Part shown: positions 50,860 to 60,655 of the stretch, piece by piece
How positions within the stretch are numbered: position 1 is the stretch's first letter
How the letters are laid out: each line of letters starts with the position of its first letter
Assembly: GCA_964059975.1 (NCBI GenBank)
Contig: CAXKXX010000002.1
Coordinates: 62,001 to 126,000 of the forward strand
DNA length: 64,000 nt
Reading direction: 5' to 3'
Source of the DNA: CAXKXX01 sp964059975
Lineage (GTDB): Bacteria > Pseudomonadota > Gammaproteobacteria > Enterobacterales > Enterobacteriaceae
Translations under genes and position numbers: made by a program
Notes under the pieces: model-generated
The model's input: only the letters and a program-made list of their open reading frames with translations
Told to the model about the DNA's origin: nothing
Databases searched by the model: none

Positions 50860-52679
50860 TTTAGAATGCATACGCTTTGAGTTGCAGAAACAGTTAATAC
50901 TTCTATCTTAGAGTCTTTTAATTTGAATTTATTTCAGACTATTTTTCACTATATTATAGTGTATTTATGCCTAATTTATAACTTGATCGAGACGGTACGC
51001 ATAGCCTTTAATTACCTTAAATTTTCTTAATTTATATAAAAATTATAATCTAAATGCAACTACACACCTGCATAGTGGCGCCTATTAGTATTTGTCACTA
51101 TTTTTATAACTTTTCTAATAATTATCCGAATATTTTATAGACATGAATCTATGAACTTAATAAATTTTAATCAAATTGTAAAGATCATGAAATGAGTTCA
51201 GATCAATTTTAATTGCTATATGATAATAATTTTTAATTAAACATTATCGAAACTAGCCTAGTTGTAAAATTAATTTTTTATGAGCTATCTCATAAATATT
51301 TAATGAACTTTTTAAATTCCAGTCATAAGTATAAATTCGCATGATGAAGGCTATAATTTTTCAAAAATAATACTCATATCAGATAAAGCATTACTAGTAG
51401 ATACGATTTTTAAAAATAGCAATCACAGAATTTTTATTACTCGTGACTTAGCGCATTACTAATAGTTTATGTGCTATAGATAGAGTAGATATATTAAGTG
51501 TCTCATGTTGTCTAGTCTTCAAGAATTTATTATTAAATCCTTATTCATTCCAATTTCTAACGTAGCATCTTCTGGTTAAATATTTTATTTTTTATTTATT
51601 TTACATTGAAAAAAATCACTTGATGCGCTTAATTTAGGTTTATAAAATCCTATTCTGAAATAAGTTTTCTAGGAATGATCATTTTGAAGTATGTATTGGT
51701 AGTTGATCACTAAAAAGATTATTGATTTACGCACTTGCTAGTCGATAATTTCAATGATCGCTGTTAATTATAACAGAATAATTGATAAGGCACAGTCAGA
51801 ATTTATCGAGATGGTTTTATCCTAGAATCGATCTTTTCGAAATCATATGGTCGTTTAGTAGTAAATTAATCTATTGTATCGGTAAATATCTTATACGGAT
51901 ACCCTTTTTGGTTTAATTCAGAATCCGGAATATAACGAACAGGACAGACGGTAGTCATTTATCTAGTAGTTCTTTAGTTTTGTGAGAGATTTTAAAAAAT
52001 AACTAGACTTTCTATGAAATAATAAGTTTCAACAGCTAAAAGCATAATTTAACTGCACATCTTAATTACTTTATATATCTTGAAATCTATTTAGATACAT
52101 CCAGATAACGATCAGACTCTCAGAACTTAAGTAATGTGCGAATTTAAACGATAAAATTTAAAATAGTTATTTGTGATCTTCAGGATACTAAAATTTTTGA
52201 ATAAGTAACACGCAACTTACTGAGTACAGATAGCTCTTCAACAATTTAAATAGAGCAGTGAAATTTAAAATATACGATACCCGCAGTCAATCTAGTGCAA
52301 TAGACTATCCTCTACCGAAGTTTCCGATAGCCTAATTTGTCACAAGTACATAAGTGCATTGTATTGCTTAATGACTAATAGAGAAGAAGCGGGGAAAATA
52401 GGGCAATACAATATTAATACTTGTAGCTAGTGATTGTTTTGATAGAGGATCTCTGCAGTAAGTAAAAAGAATCACTTAGCTACCAAAAGAAATCATACTA
52501 TTTTAGTTATCTTGAGGTCATTTCTTGTTCATGATAAGGGAGATTCGCAGCTATTTTGTATTCATCTGATTACTTAATAAAAATAAGTCATAATCTATAA
52601 GAACCAGCCAGCGCTATGATGGGTTCTCATTAACTGCAATAAACGGTTGAATTTTTAACGCTGCTACTGATCCTTTATG

Positions 52680-52700
52680 CTAAAATAAACGATATTTTAG
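52680..52700 (-). terminator. AT-rich hairpin downstream of rho
   Basis: CTAAAATA / TATTTTAG with a 5-nt loop, 32 bp after the rho stop. On the rho strand no T-run follows, so this is a weak terminator candidate. Confidence 0.35.
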
Positions 52701-52732
52701 TTTTGGTATTCTGTTGTAGGAAGGCTATGGAG

Positions 52733-53992
52733 TTATGCCCGCTTCATCATATCGAAAAATTCATCATTAGTTTTTGTCATAGCTAATTTATCAATAAGAA
52801 ACTCCATTGCATCACTTTCACCCATAGGGTGAATGATCTTTCTCAGTATCCACATTTTCTGTAATTCTTCAGATGTGGTGAGTAATTCTTCTTTACGAGT
52901 ACCAGAGCGATTATAGTCGATCGCCGGAAATACGCGTTTCTCGGCAATTTTACGTGCTAAGTGCAGCTCCATGTTGCCAGTACCTTTAAATTCTTCATAG
53001 ATAACTTCATCCATTTTCGAACCGGTATCAACTAGTGCGGTAGCGATGATAGTCAGACTGCCTCCCTCTTCAACATTACGTGCTGCCCCAAAGAAGCGCT
53101 TGGGACGATGCAAGGCGTTCGCATCTACTCCTCCTGTGAGCACTTTACCTGAAGCGGGTACTACGGTGTTGTAGGCACGCGCTAGACGGGTGATAGAGTC
53201 AAGAAGGATAACTACATCTTTCTTGTGTTCCACCAAGCGTTTAGCCTTTTCAATGACCATTTCTGCTACTTGCACGTGTCGAGACGCTGGTTCGTCAAAG
53301 GTGGAGGCAATTACTTCACCTTTGACTAAGCGTCGCATTTCGGTCACCTCCTCTGGACGTTCGTCAATTAGCAATACCATTAGTATACAGTCTGGATGAT
53401 TACATGCGATGCTTTGTGCAATATTCTGTAGTAGCATAGTTTTTCCAGCTTTTGGCGGCGCAACAATTAAGCCTCGTTGCCCGCGTCCAATTGGTGCCGC
53501 TAGATCTAGTACGCGCGCGGTCAGATCCTCGGTTGACCCGTTTCCTCGCTCCATACGTAACCGGGAGTTAGCGTGTAGCGGGGTTAAATTTTCGAATAGG
53601 ATCTTACTACGAGCATTTTCTGGTTTTTCATGGTTAACCTCGTTAACTTTTAATAAAGCAAAGTAGCGCTCCCCCTCTTTTGGTGGCCTAATTTTACCGG
53701 AAATAGTATCGCCTGTTCGGAGGTTAAAACGACGGATTTGGCTGGGGGATACATAAATGTCGTCGGGGCCTGCGAGGTAGGAGCTATCTCCAGATCGAAG
53801 GAAGCCGAAACCATCCTGTAAAATTTCTAGAACCCCGTCGCCGAATATATCCTCTCCGCTTTTTGCGTGTTGCTTTAGAATAGAGAAGATAATATCTTGC
53901 TTACGCATTCGAGCAAGGTTTTCCAGCCCTATATTTTCGCCGAGAGTAATTAGATGAGAGACTGGGGTATTTTTTAATTCGGTAAGATTCAT
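52733..53992 (-). CDS. rho: Transcription termination factor Rho
   Basis: Hexameric RNA-dependent ATPase that ends transcription at rut sites. 419 residues, the E. coli length. The N-terminal RNA-binding OB fold (GFGFLRSGDSSYLAGPDDIYVSPSQIRRF) is followed by Walker A (PPKAGKTMLL), Walker B (ILLDSITRLARAYN), and the Q- and R-loop region (ASGKVLTGGVDANAL). Highly conserved to the C-terminus. It follows trxA with a 397-bp leader, the same order as E. coli. In a genome with long untranslated stretches Rho would be expected to limit read-through. Confidence 0.99.
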   Translation of the reverse strand: MNLTELKNTPVSHLITLGENIGLENLARMRKQDIIFSILKQHAKSGEDIFGDGVLEILQDGFGFLRSGDSSYLAGPDDIYVSPSQIRRFNLRTGDTISGKIRPPKEGERYFALLKVNEVNHEKPENARSKILFENLTPLHANSRLRMERGNGSTEDLTARVLDLAAPIGRGQRGLIVAPPKAGKTMLLQNIAQSIACNHPDCILMVLLIDERPEEVTEMRRLVKGEVIASTFDEPASRHVQVAEMVIEKAKRLVEHKKDVVILLDSITRLARAYNTVVPASGKVLTGGVDANALHRPKRFFGAARNVEEGGSLTIIATALVDTGSKMDEVIYEEFKGTGNMELHLARKIAEKRVFPAIDYNRSGTRKEELLTTSEELQKMWILRKIIHPMGESDAMEFLIDKLAMTKTNDEFFDMMKRA

Positions 53993-54389
53993 AGTGGTGG
54001 ATTCTTAAACTCGGGGTGTGTCTTGAACTTTTATCGTGAATGGTATGGCAGTGTGATACGTGCCCGTTTCTAGATTTTCGATCACTAGGTACTGAACGAT
54101 CACGGTAAAAAGTAGCTTGCACTGCGTGCAGGCATTATGTTGATGGTTGAGTATCAAAAGTACCTTAACATTGGTTTATATAACCGATTTATTGTTAAAT
54201 ACAAGCCGTGTTCATTTTCCTTTGAACGCTATTGGATTAACATAGAGCAAAGCTTAGATTTAAATTATTTAGATTTAAAGCTTCGGACGAGTTCTATTTG
54301 AAGTGTAATTAAACTTAGCATGCTTACTAGTGGGCGTCTAGCAATGAATTAAGCATCGCTAGACTTTAGCTATTAGATTTCTTATTTGA
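53993..54389. other. rho leader region
   Basis: 397 bp between trxA and rho. In E. coli this interval is a leader of about 250 nt through which Rho attenuates its own synthesis, with a small leader peptide. A short frame starts ATGCCTGCACGCAG (from 54136 on the minus strand) and stops after 11 codons, without clear similarity to E. coli rhoL. Untranslated leader function is inferred from position only. Confidence 0.45.
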
Positions 54390-54716
54390 TTACAACTTGG
54401 TATCTAGTAAATCTTTAATTTGACTTTTTGACAAGGCTCCAGTCTTAGTCACCACGAGCCTGCCGTTATTGAATAGCAGCAATGCAGGGATGCTGCGGAT
54501 GCCATACTTGGGAGGGGTGCTTGAGTTCTGATCAATATTAAGCTTAGCAATAATTAGCTTTCCAAAATATTCTTCAGCAAGCTCATCTAAAATTGGAGCG
54601 ATCATCTTACACGGTCCACACCATTCGGCCCAGAAATCAACTAATACCGTCCCTTCGGCTTTTAGTACACTGCTTTCAAAACTGTCGTCAGTCAAGCAAA
54701 TAATTTTATTACTCAT
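54390..54716 (-). CDS. trxA: Thioredoxin 1
   Basis: Cytoplasmic dithiol reductant for ribonucleotide reductase, PAPS reductase and others. 108 residues against 109 in E. coli. Active site WCGPC with Cys33 and Cys36, buried Asp in VDFWAEW, and the cis-Pro in SIPALLLF. A good ribosome binding site (CCGGAG) lies 7 bp before the ATG. Upstream of rho as in E. coli; the divergent neighbour rhlB is missing. Confidence 0.98.
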   Translation of the reverse strand: MSNKIICLTDDSFESSVLKAEGTVLVDFWAEWCGPCKMIAPILDELAEEYFGKLIIAKLNIDQNSSTPPKYGIRSIPALLLFNNGRLVVTKTGALSKSQIKDLLDTKL

Positions 54717-55245
54717 ATTTTACTCCGGAAGATTAGCTATAATACTTTTTTAGTGTAACATTAACTCGGTCGAGGTGAACTAGTTTCGATATGCTTATTT
54801 CGAGGAGGGGGTATATTTTAGTATACGACTAACTAGCTAATATTTTAATATCTTATGAAAAAAATGATAGACCGAATAGAGATCTTTTACTTTCAGTCGC
54901 ATCTACTGCTCCATACAATAACTTATAAAAATTTCATTATAGTAAACTCGTCTAGGTATGAATAGTGACCTATTAGTCTGAGGACTCCTCTTTGTAAGAC
55001 TAAAAATGCTCATCTTAACCAGACCGAACCTCTTTAATCCCAATATTTTATCAATTTTTCTCATTGAGATAGCTAGTACACGATGAGAGTCCGAACCAGA
55101 AAGGTGTGCTAGTTAATAGTAAATACTAGTTTAATCTGTGCTAATGGCGATTATATTAAACACCTAAAAGGTAATATAAAACGCCGTATTTATTCTACAT
55201 CTACTAGGCCTGATTGCTAAATTGACTGTATCAAAGATAATTAAT

Positions 55246-55602
55246 TTAATCTAGAAGGAGGTAGATTTTCGTACCTAAACGAGCTTGATGCACATAGAGT
55301 CCGCGTTCTATTAAAACTTCTTTAGCTGCTCTAGAATGCGCCCAGAACTAAGATATACTAGCTGGAATGCTTTTTTGTTGTAGTAAAGACAGAATGCACA
55401 ATGAGCCTCTAAATTCAAGAAAGATATCTCGTGCCTCTCCTACGAAAAAATTAGCCTCTTTCATGGAGATAAAAATCGGAGCAGATAGACTATCTGCCGT
55501 CATTTTACCAATACTAAATCATAGCATTATTAACAATGAATCATAGTAGGGATTTTTAACTAACATACAGGAACTTCTATAACCTGCCATCCCCACACTG
55601 CA
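55246..55602 (-). pseudogene. Unidentified protein relic with two in-frame stops
   Basis: One minus-strand frame runs 119 codons with only a TGA (55521-55519) and a TAG (55350-55348) before TAA at 55246. The surroundings are much denser in stops. The predicted segments read protein-like, for example MTADSLSAPIFISMKEANFF, then SRAAKEVLIERGLYVHQARL near the end. I do not recognise the family. It could be a young pseudogene or a chance low-stop stretch. Confidence 0.35.
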
Positions 55603-55607
55603 TCAAG

Positions 55608-55646
55608 CACCTATGACTCCTATCTCACAGATAGGAGTCATAGGTG
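55608..55646. repeat. Perfect inverted repeat, 18-bp arms, CAC loop
   Basis: Left arm 55608-55625 and right arm 55629-55646 are exact reverse complements. It is less AT-rich than its flanks and lies immediately upstream of the unidentified relic. No T-run follows on either strand. Confidence 0.97.
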
Positions 55647-56754
55647 GTCTGAATTACATTAATTCGGTTTGAAAGATACCAGGAGTTAGCACCTTTAAAT
55701 CTAAATTTAAATCAAGCTCAAAAAATTTTAAGAAATAGTTCGAGTGGCGTTACTCATATCTGATATAAGCATAAGATGAATAAAAGCAGAAATAATTAAA
55801 GCTATTCTTAGAGGATTTAATGGCATACTTATATGCCTATTCTAAAAATGCTTGACTTTTAAATAGATAGATTTATGGGAGAGCTAGTCGCTCAATGAGT
55901 CCAGAAAATTTATTATTTTGCTTTTCTCTGACTGGGAGAAAGTCGTAATATAAAGCGGTTTTACTAAAGTTAGAAAATCTGTGTCGGAGACGAATTATAG
56001 CAGCATTATACGTTCTTCGTTATTTATTATGGTAGCCTCTAAGATTTCAGTCTAGGATCTAAGTAATAAGAGGACCTCATATTGAACGCATGAGACCGCA
56101 TTAAGCAAAGCAACGCAATACTAAGTACATTACATTGTATATTACATTCTAGTTTTTATACATCTCCCTCCTATGCCTTTTCCTCTTTCCGTCATACGCT
56201 ACAATATAAAAATAATTATTATGCCAAATTTATTAGTGAGGATTTCCGACTAAGCAAATCCGACCTGTATCCGATAAAGGGCGGCCTTTGTAATTGACAC
56301 ACGGTACGCGTTGATATCTTAAGGATCTTAAGGAAAGTCACTAAAATTAGCATTTGTTGCAGTTTTTTACGATATAGGGTACTGGGATCTTCTTGATAAA
56401 TTAATTAAAAATTAGATTAAATTTTAAATTATAGCAGAAGAAAACGAACGTATCATAAAAGGGTTATCATATGATCCCACCTGTAGTTTATATTTATAAT
56501 TTATATTATAGAATATTTCTAGTTTAAAATATTCGAGAAATTCGGCAATGGAACCCGAGGAGAAAGCTCGTTACTTAGCATCAGACACATAGTAGCAGGC
56601 ATGCTTTTTAATGTTAATACGCGTGAATTCGGCGGGGGTGCGATATTCGTAGCACTTGGATAAGATTAATTGACTGACTAATACTAACTCTTAACTCATA
56701 AATAAGTATGACTAATATTATTTATGATAGTTATTAATGGTAAACACTATGCGA

Positions 56755-58332
56755 TCACTCCCACTCAATAGTAGCTGGGGGCTTACTACTTATGTCGTAC
56801 ACTACACGAGCAATGCCGCTAATTTCATTGATAATTCGGTTAGAGACGTGGCCGAGAAAGTCACAGGGTAGATGTGCCCAATGGGCAGTCATAAAGTCAA
56901 CAGTTTCTACTGCACGTAATGAAACTATCCAGCCATATTTACGATCATCTCCCATTACGCCTACTGAGCGTAAGGGTAAGAATACAGTGAAGGCCTGGCT
57001 AACTTTGTTATACAAGTTAGATTTCTGAAGCTCTTCAATAAAAATCGCATCAGCTAGACGAAGTAGATCACAGTACTCTTTCTTCACTTCACCAAGTACG
57101 CGCACACTTAGACCGGGACCGGGGAAGGGGTGCCGATATAGCATATCATAGTGAAGCCCTAATGCTAGGCCAATTTTACGCACCTCATCTTTAAATAATT
57201 TTTTCAGTGGCTCTATTAGTCTTAGCTTGATCTCCTTCGGAAGCCCTCCGACGTTGTGGTGCGACTTAATAACATGTGCTTTACCAGTACCGGAGGCCGC
57301 GGATTCGATTACATCAGGATAAATAGTACCCTGAGCCAGCCATTTAATATCAGTTCTTTTAGCAGCCTCTTCATCGAAGACTTCCATAAAGACTCGTCCA
57401 ATTATTTTGCGTTTACTTTCTGGTTCATCGACACCTTCTAATTCTTTTAGGAAGCGATTCTCAGCATCTACATGAATAATATTTAATTCAAAATGATTAC
57501 TAAACATCCCCAGAACCTGATTAGCCTCATTTAGACGTAGCAAGCCGTTGTCGACAAACAAGCAAGTGAGCTGTGTTCCTATAGCGCGGCGCAGTAGTAA
57601 CGCAGTTACAGAAGAGTCGACACCTCCGGATAGGGCGAGCATCACACGATCTTTACCCACTCGTCTACGGATACGTTTAATAGTATCATCAATTATAGCA
57701 GGTGAGTTCCATAAGTTTTTACACTGACAGATATCTAAGAAAAAACGTTCTAGCATGTTTTTCCCCTGACTGGTATGGGTCACCTCCGGATGAAACTGAA
57801 CACCGTAAAGACGTTTTTCTTCGTTTGCTATAATAGCAAAAGGACAGTTTTCTGTGCTTCCGACAGTGACAAAATCAGGCGGGAGAATAGTAACTTTATC
57901 GCTATGACTCATCCATACGTCTAGTAGCTGTTTGTCTAAAGCGCTACTCGTATCTTCAGTTTTACATAACAACTTACATTTATGAGTAATTTCTACCTGC
58001 GCGTAACCGAATTCACGTTCTCTGGCAACCTGAACATTACCCCCTAACTGAATTACCATGGTTTGCATACCGTAGCATATACCTAAAACGGGAACTCCGA
58101 AATCAAAAACATAGGAGGGGGCGCGGGGGCTATGCTCTTCGGAAGCGTTTTCTGGTCCTCCAGATAAGATGATGCCTCTGGGATTAAATGTTCGAATCTG
58201 TTCTTCGTTGATATCCCAATCCCAGAGCTCGCAGTAAACTCCGATTTCTCGTCCGCGCCGAGCGATCAGTTGGCTATATTGTGAACCGAAATCTATAATA
58301 AGAATGCGATGCTTATAGATATTTTTTTTCAT
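56755..58332 (-). CDS. guaA: GMP synthase (glutamine-hydrolysing)
   Basis: Amidates XMP to GMP. The ATG at 58332 gives 525 residues, exactly the E. coli length (MKKNIYKHRILIIDFGSQYSQ). An upstream TTG in frame would add seven unrelated residues. The class I glutamine amidotransferase domain has Cys86 (GICYGMQ) and the His/Glu of VQFHPEV. The ATP-pyrophosphatase motif is ALSGGVDSSV, and the C-terminal dimerisation domain ends IEWE. Second gene of the guaBA operon, 59 bp after guaB. Confidence 0.98.
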   Translation of the reverse strand: MKKNIYKHRILIIDFGSQYSQLIARRGREIGVYCELWDWDINEEQIRTFNPRGIILSGGPENASEEHSPRAPSYVFDFGVPVLGICYGMQTMVIQLGGNVQVAREREFGYAQVEITHKCKLLCKTEDTSSALDKQLLDVWMSHSDKVTILPPDFVTVGSTENCPFAIIANEEKRLYGVQFHPEVTHTSQGKNMLERFFLDICQCKNLWNSPAIIDDTIKRIRRRVGKDRVMLALSGGVDSSVTALLLRRAIGTQLTCLFVDNGLLRLNEANQVLGMFSNHFELNIIHVDAENRFLKELEGVDEPESKRKIIGRVFMEVFDEEAAKRTDIKWLAQGTIYPDVIESAASGTGKAHVIKSHHNVGGLPKEIKLRLIEPLKKLFKDEVRKIGLALGLHYDMLYRHPFPGPGLSVRVLGEVKKEYCDLLRLADAIFIEELQKSNLYNKVSQAFTVFLPLRSVGVMGDDRKYGWIVSLRAVETVDFMTAHWAHLPCDFLGHVSNRIINEISGIARVVYDISSKPPATIEWE

Positions 58333-58391
58333 TAAAGAAAATTCCACTAACAAAAAATTAAAGAAAAATCAGCCTCGTAATAAACATTAGA

Positions 58392-59861
58392 TTACAGTTT
58401 ACCAACGAGGTAATTCGGTGACTCTTTCGTAATAGTCACATCATGTACGTGACTTTCCCGAATACCAGCGCTACTAATACGCACAAACTTTGCTTTTATC
58501 CGCATTTCGTCGATAGTCGCACAAGCAGTCAATCCCATGGACGAACGTAGTCCCCCCATTTGTTGATGCACGACAGTCTTCAGTGGACCTTTATACGCCA
58601 CACGGCCTTCTATACCCTCTGGAACCATCTTATCTGCAGACAGATCAGCCTGGAAGTAGCGTTCACAGGATCCCCTCGGCATCGCACCGAGCGATCCCAT
58701 GCCACGATAGGATTTGAATTCACGTCCTTGATACGACTCAATTTCACCAGGGGCTTCTTCGGTTCCTGCCAGCATAGAGCCGACCATCACGCAAGAAGCG
58801 CCAGCCGCAATGGCTTTAGCGATGTCGCCAGAAAAGCGAATTCCGCCATCAGCGATAACTGGGATACCGGTTCCTTCTAGCCCCTCGACTACATCCGCGA
58901 TAGCAGTAATCTGTGGCACGCCTACTCCAGTGACTATCCGGGTGGTGCAGATAGAGCCTGGACCAATTCCTACTTTCACCGCATTTACTCCCGCTTTAAC
59001 TAAGGCTTGAGCACCGTCCGCAGTCGCAACATTGCCCCCAATAATTGGCAACTCTGGATATTTAGAGCGGTTTATGCGAATACTTTGGAGCACACCTTCG
59101 GAGTGGCCATGCGAGGAGTCAATCAGCAGCACATCAACGCCTGCAGTAACCAGCGCAGCAATGCGTTGTTCGCTATCAACTCCTGAACTAACTGCTGCCC
59201 CTACACGCAAGTGGCCCCGCTGATCTTTACAAGCATTAGGTTTTCTTTCTATTTTCTGGAAAGATTTAATGGTAATCATGCCTATTAAAAAGAAACTGTC
59301 ATCGACAATTAGGGCTTTTTCAACGCGCTTTTCATGCATTAACTGTAGCGCGGTTTCGTGTGACTGCCCTTCTTTCACTGTGACAAGACGTGATTTTGGT
59401 GTCATCACTGTGCTCACGGGCTGTTTTAAATCAGTCACAAATCGCACATCACGCTCTGTAATGATTCCAACTAGTTCATTATTTTCGGTAACAACCGGAT
59501 AGCCAGAAAACCCATTAGATCTAGTTAGTGCTTTAATTTCTTGCAAACTAGTTTCGGGGGTTACTGTTTTTAGGTCACTGACTAAGCCACTTTCATGATT
59601 TTTCACCCGGCGTACTTCTGCAACCTGTCGTTCGATAGGCATATTTTTGTGAATAAAACCGAGACCACCTTCCTCTGCCAATGCTATGGCTAAGCTAGAT
59701 TCAGTTACGGTATCCATAGCAGCAGATAGCAAAGGGATATTGAGGTGGATATTTTTAGTTAGTTGGGTGCCTAGCTCTACAGTGTTGGGCAAAATTGTTG
59801 AATAGGCGGGAATTAGGAGTACATCATCAAAAGTCAGCGCTTCTTTCGCAATACGTAGCAT
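58392..59861 (-). CDS. guaB: Inosine-5'-monophosphate dehydrogenase
   Basis: NAD-dependent oxidation of IMP to XMP, the first step to guanine nucleotides. The ATG at 59861 gives 489 residues (E. coli 488), starting MLRIAKEALTFDDVLL. A TTG two codons upstream is less likely. The TIM barrel carries the catalytic Cys in GPGSICTTRI (near residue 305), ADGGIRFSGDIAKA and the flap RGMGSLGAM. Two CBS repeats are inserted at about residues 95-205. With guaA it forms the guaBA operon; products of DeoD/DeoB salvage can feed the same pool. Confidence 0.98.
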   Translation of the reverse strand: MLRIAKEALTFDDVLLIPAYSTILPNTVELGTQLTKNIHLNIPLLSAAMDTVTESSLAIALAEEGGLGFIHKNMPIERQVAEVRRVKNHESGLVSDLKTVTPETSLQEIKALTRSNGFSGYPVVTENNELVGIITERDVRFVTDLKQPVSTVMTPKSRLVTVKEGQSHETALQLMHEKRVEKALIVDDSFFLIGMITIKSFQKIERKPNACKDQRGHLRVGAAVSSGVDSEQRIAALVTAGVDVLLIDSSHGHSEGVLQSIRINRSKYPELPIIGGNVATADGAQALVKAGVNAVKVGIGPGSICTTRIVTGVGVPQITAIADVVEGLEGTGIPVIADGGIRFSGDIAKAIAAGASCVMVGSMLAGTEEAPGEIESYQGREFKSYRGMGSLGAMPRGSCERYFQADLSADKMVPEGIEGRVAYKGPLKTVVHQQMGGLRSSMGLTACATIDEMRIKAKFVRISSAGIRESHVHDVTITKESPNYLVGKL

Positions 59862-60655
59862 GGGCAATATCTCGCCAGGGTAAGCTGTGGGAGGAATAAA
59901 TATTGCATTAACATCATACAGAGCGTACTCACTTGTCTCCAGTACTTTCTTGAAAAACCTTGATGACTTTTAGTAGTACTACCTCAGTATATGCCAATCG
60001 TTAGCCTGAGTGCATGTTGTTTACAATCGGCCCGGTGCCAGCGGATCAATTGCGTACGTAGCAGTAATAGATGAAAATATAGTGATTGACTGTTATCCAG
60101 TTTAATATTAAGCGTAGACTTTCTAAATTTTTTATAGTTTGTAGCTATACCAAATCTAAATCTAAGACTAATGTATTAAAAGCGATTATTATTTAGAATA
60201 TAACTATATCGGGAAGAAGGCCATATAAAATGGGCTATGCTTAAATAGAATCATTTATTCTTAACCTTGGTTTACCACTAACGCTTCTGGAAAAAGATAC
60301 TTGTGTAGCATACGATCTATTAATGCTAGATATCATGCGATACTTTTCATTTATATAACCGAAAAAATTAGTTTTTTTAGAATTAATTATCAGTACAGTT
60401 ACTATTTTGCTCTGGGGGGCGATAAAACCTTGTATGTGCAATGAGGCGCCTTCTTAAATCTAAAGTCGGAAGTTAGTTGGGGTCCCCGATGTTTAATAGG
60501 TAAGTCGGGAGCTTGAGTTAAGATCGGGCCAGCGTTTTTAAACCTCACGATGCACTCGGATTATTTTTAGTCTAGGATTAATCCTCTGATTAATTATCTT
60601 TCAGATCCTACTATAAAAAGTACGCCACGGTAGTTTCAATTCTGATTTATACTCA
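59862..60655. other. Gene-free stretch between guaB and der
   Basis: 794 bp where E. coli has xseA and yfgJ (about 1.7 kb). I recognise no part of XseA. On the minus strand TATGAT with a weak TGGAGA 17 bp upstream is a possible guaB promoter near 59919-59947. Confidence 0.55.

Larger units (their letters stand above)
46386..52732. other. 6.3-kb gene desert between the tRNA operon and rho
   Basis: The longest empty stretch and among the most AT-rich, with stops dense in all frames. In E. coli the interval from rho to argX carries wecA to wecG plus yifK (over 10 kb), the enterobacterial common antigen genes. Flanks are in the matching order and orientation, so this is most likely the eroded remains of that cluster, although I recognise no wec protein. 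It contains the tRNA promoter, one tandem duplication (46721-46761), four perfect hairpins (including 48338-48358, 48768-48805 and 50831-50859), and an AT-rich hairpin at 52680-52700 downstream of rho. Confidence 0.65.
54717..56754. other. Gene-free stretch between trxA and guaA
   Basis: About 2 kb. In E. coli rhlB and gppA lie on this side of trxA; I recognise neither. It contains the 18-bp-arm hairpin at 55608-55646 and a minus-strand relic-like frame just beyond it. Confidence 0.6.

Noticed and set aside
53901..54122. 73-codon frame overlapping the rho start
   Set aside because: It overlaps the rho coding start in another frame and shows no similarity to the E. coli rho leader peptide.
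58560..59502. Several plus-strand frames opposite guaB
   Set aside because: They are antisense to a strongly conserved gene and arise from its codon structure.
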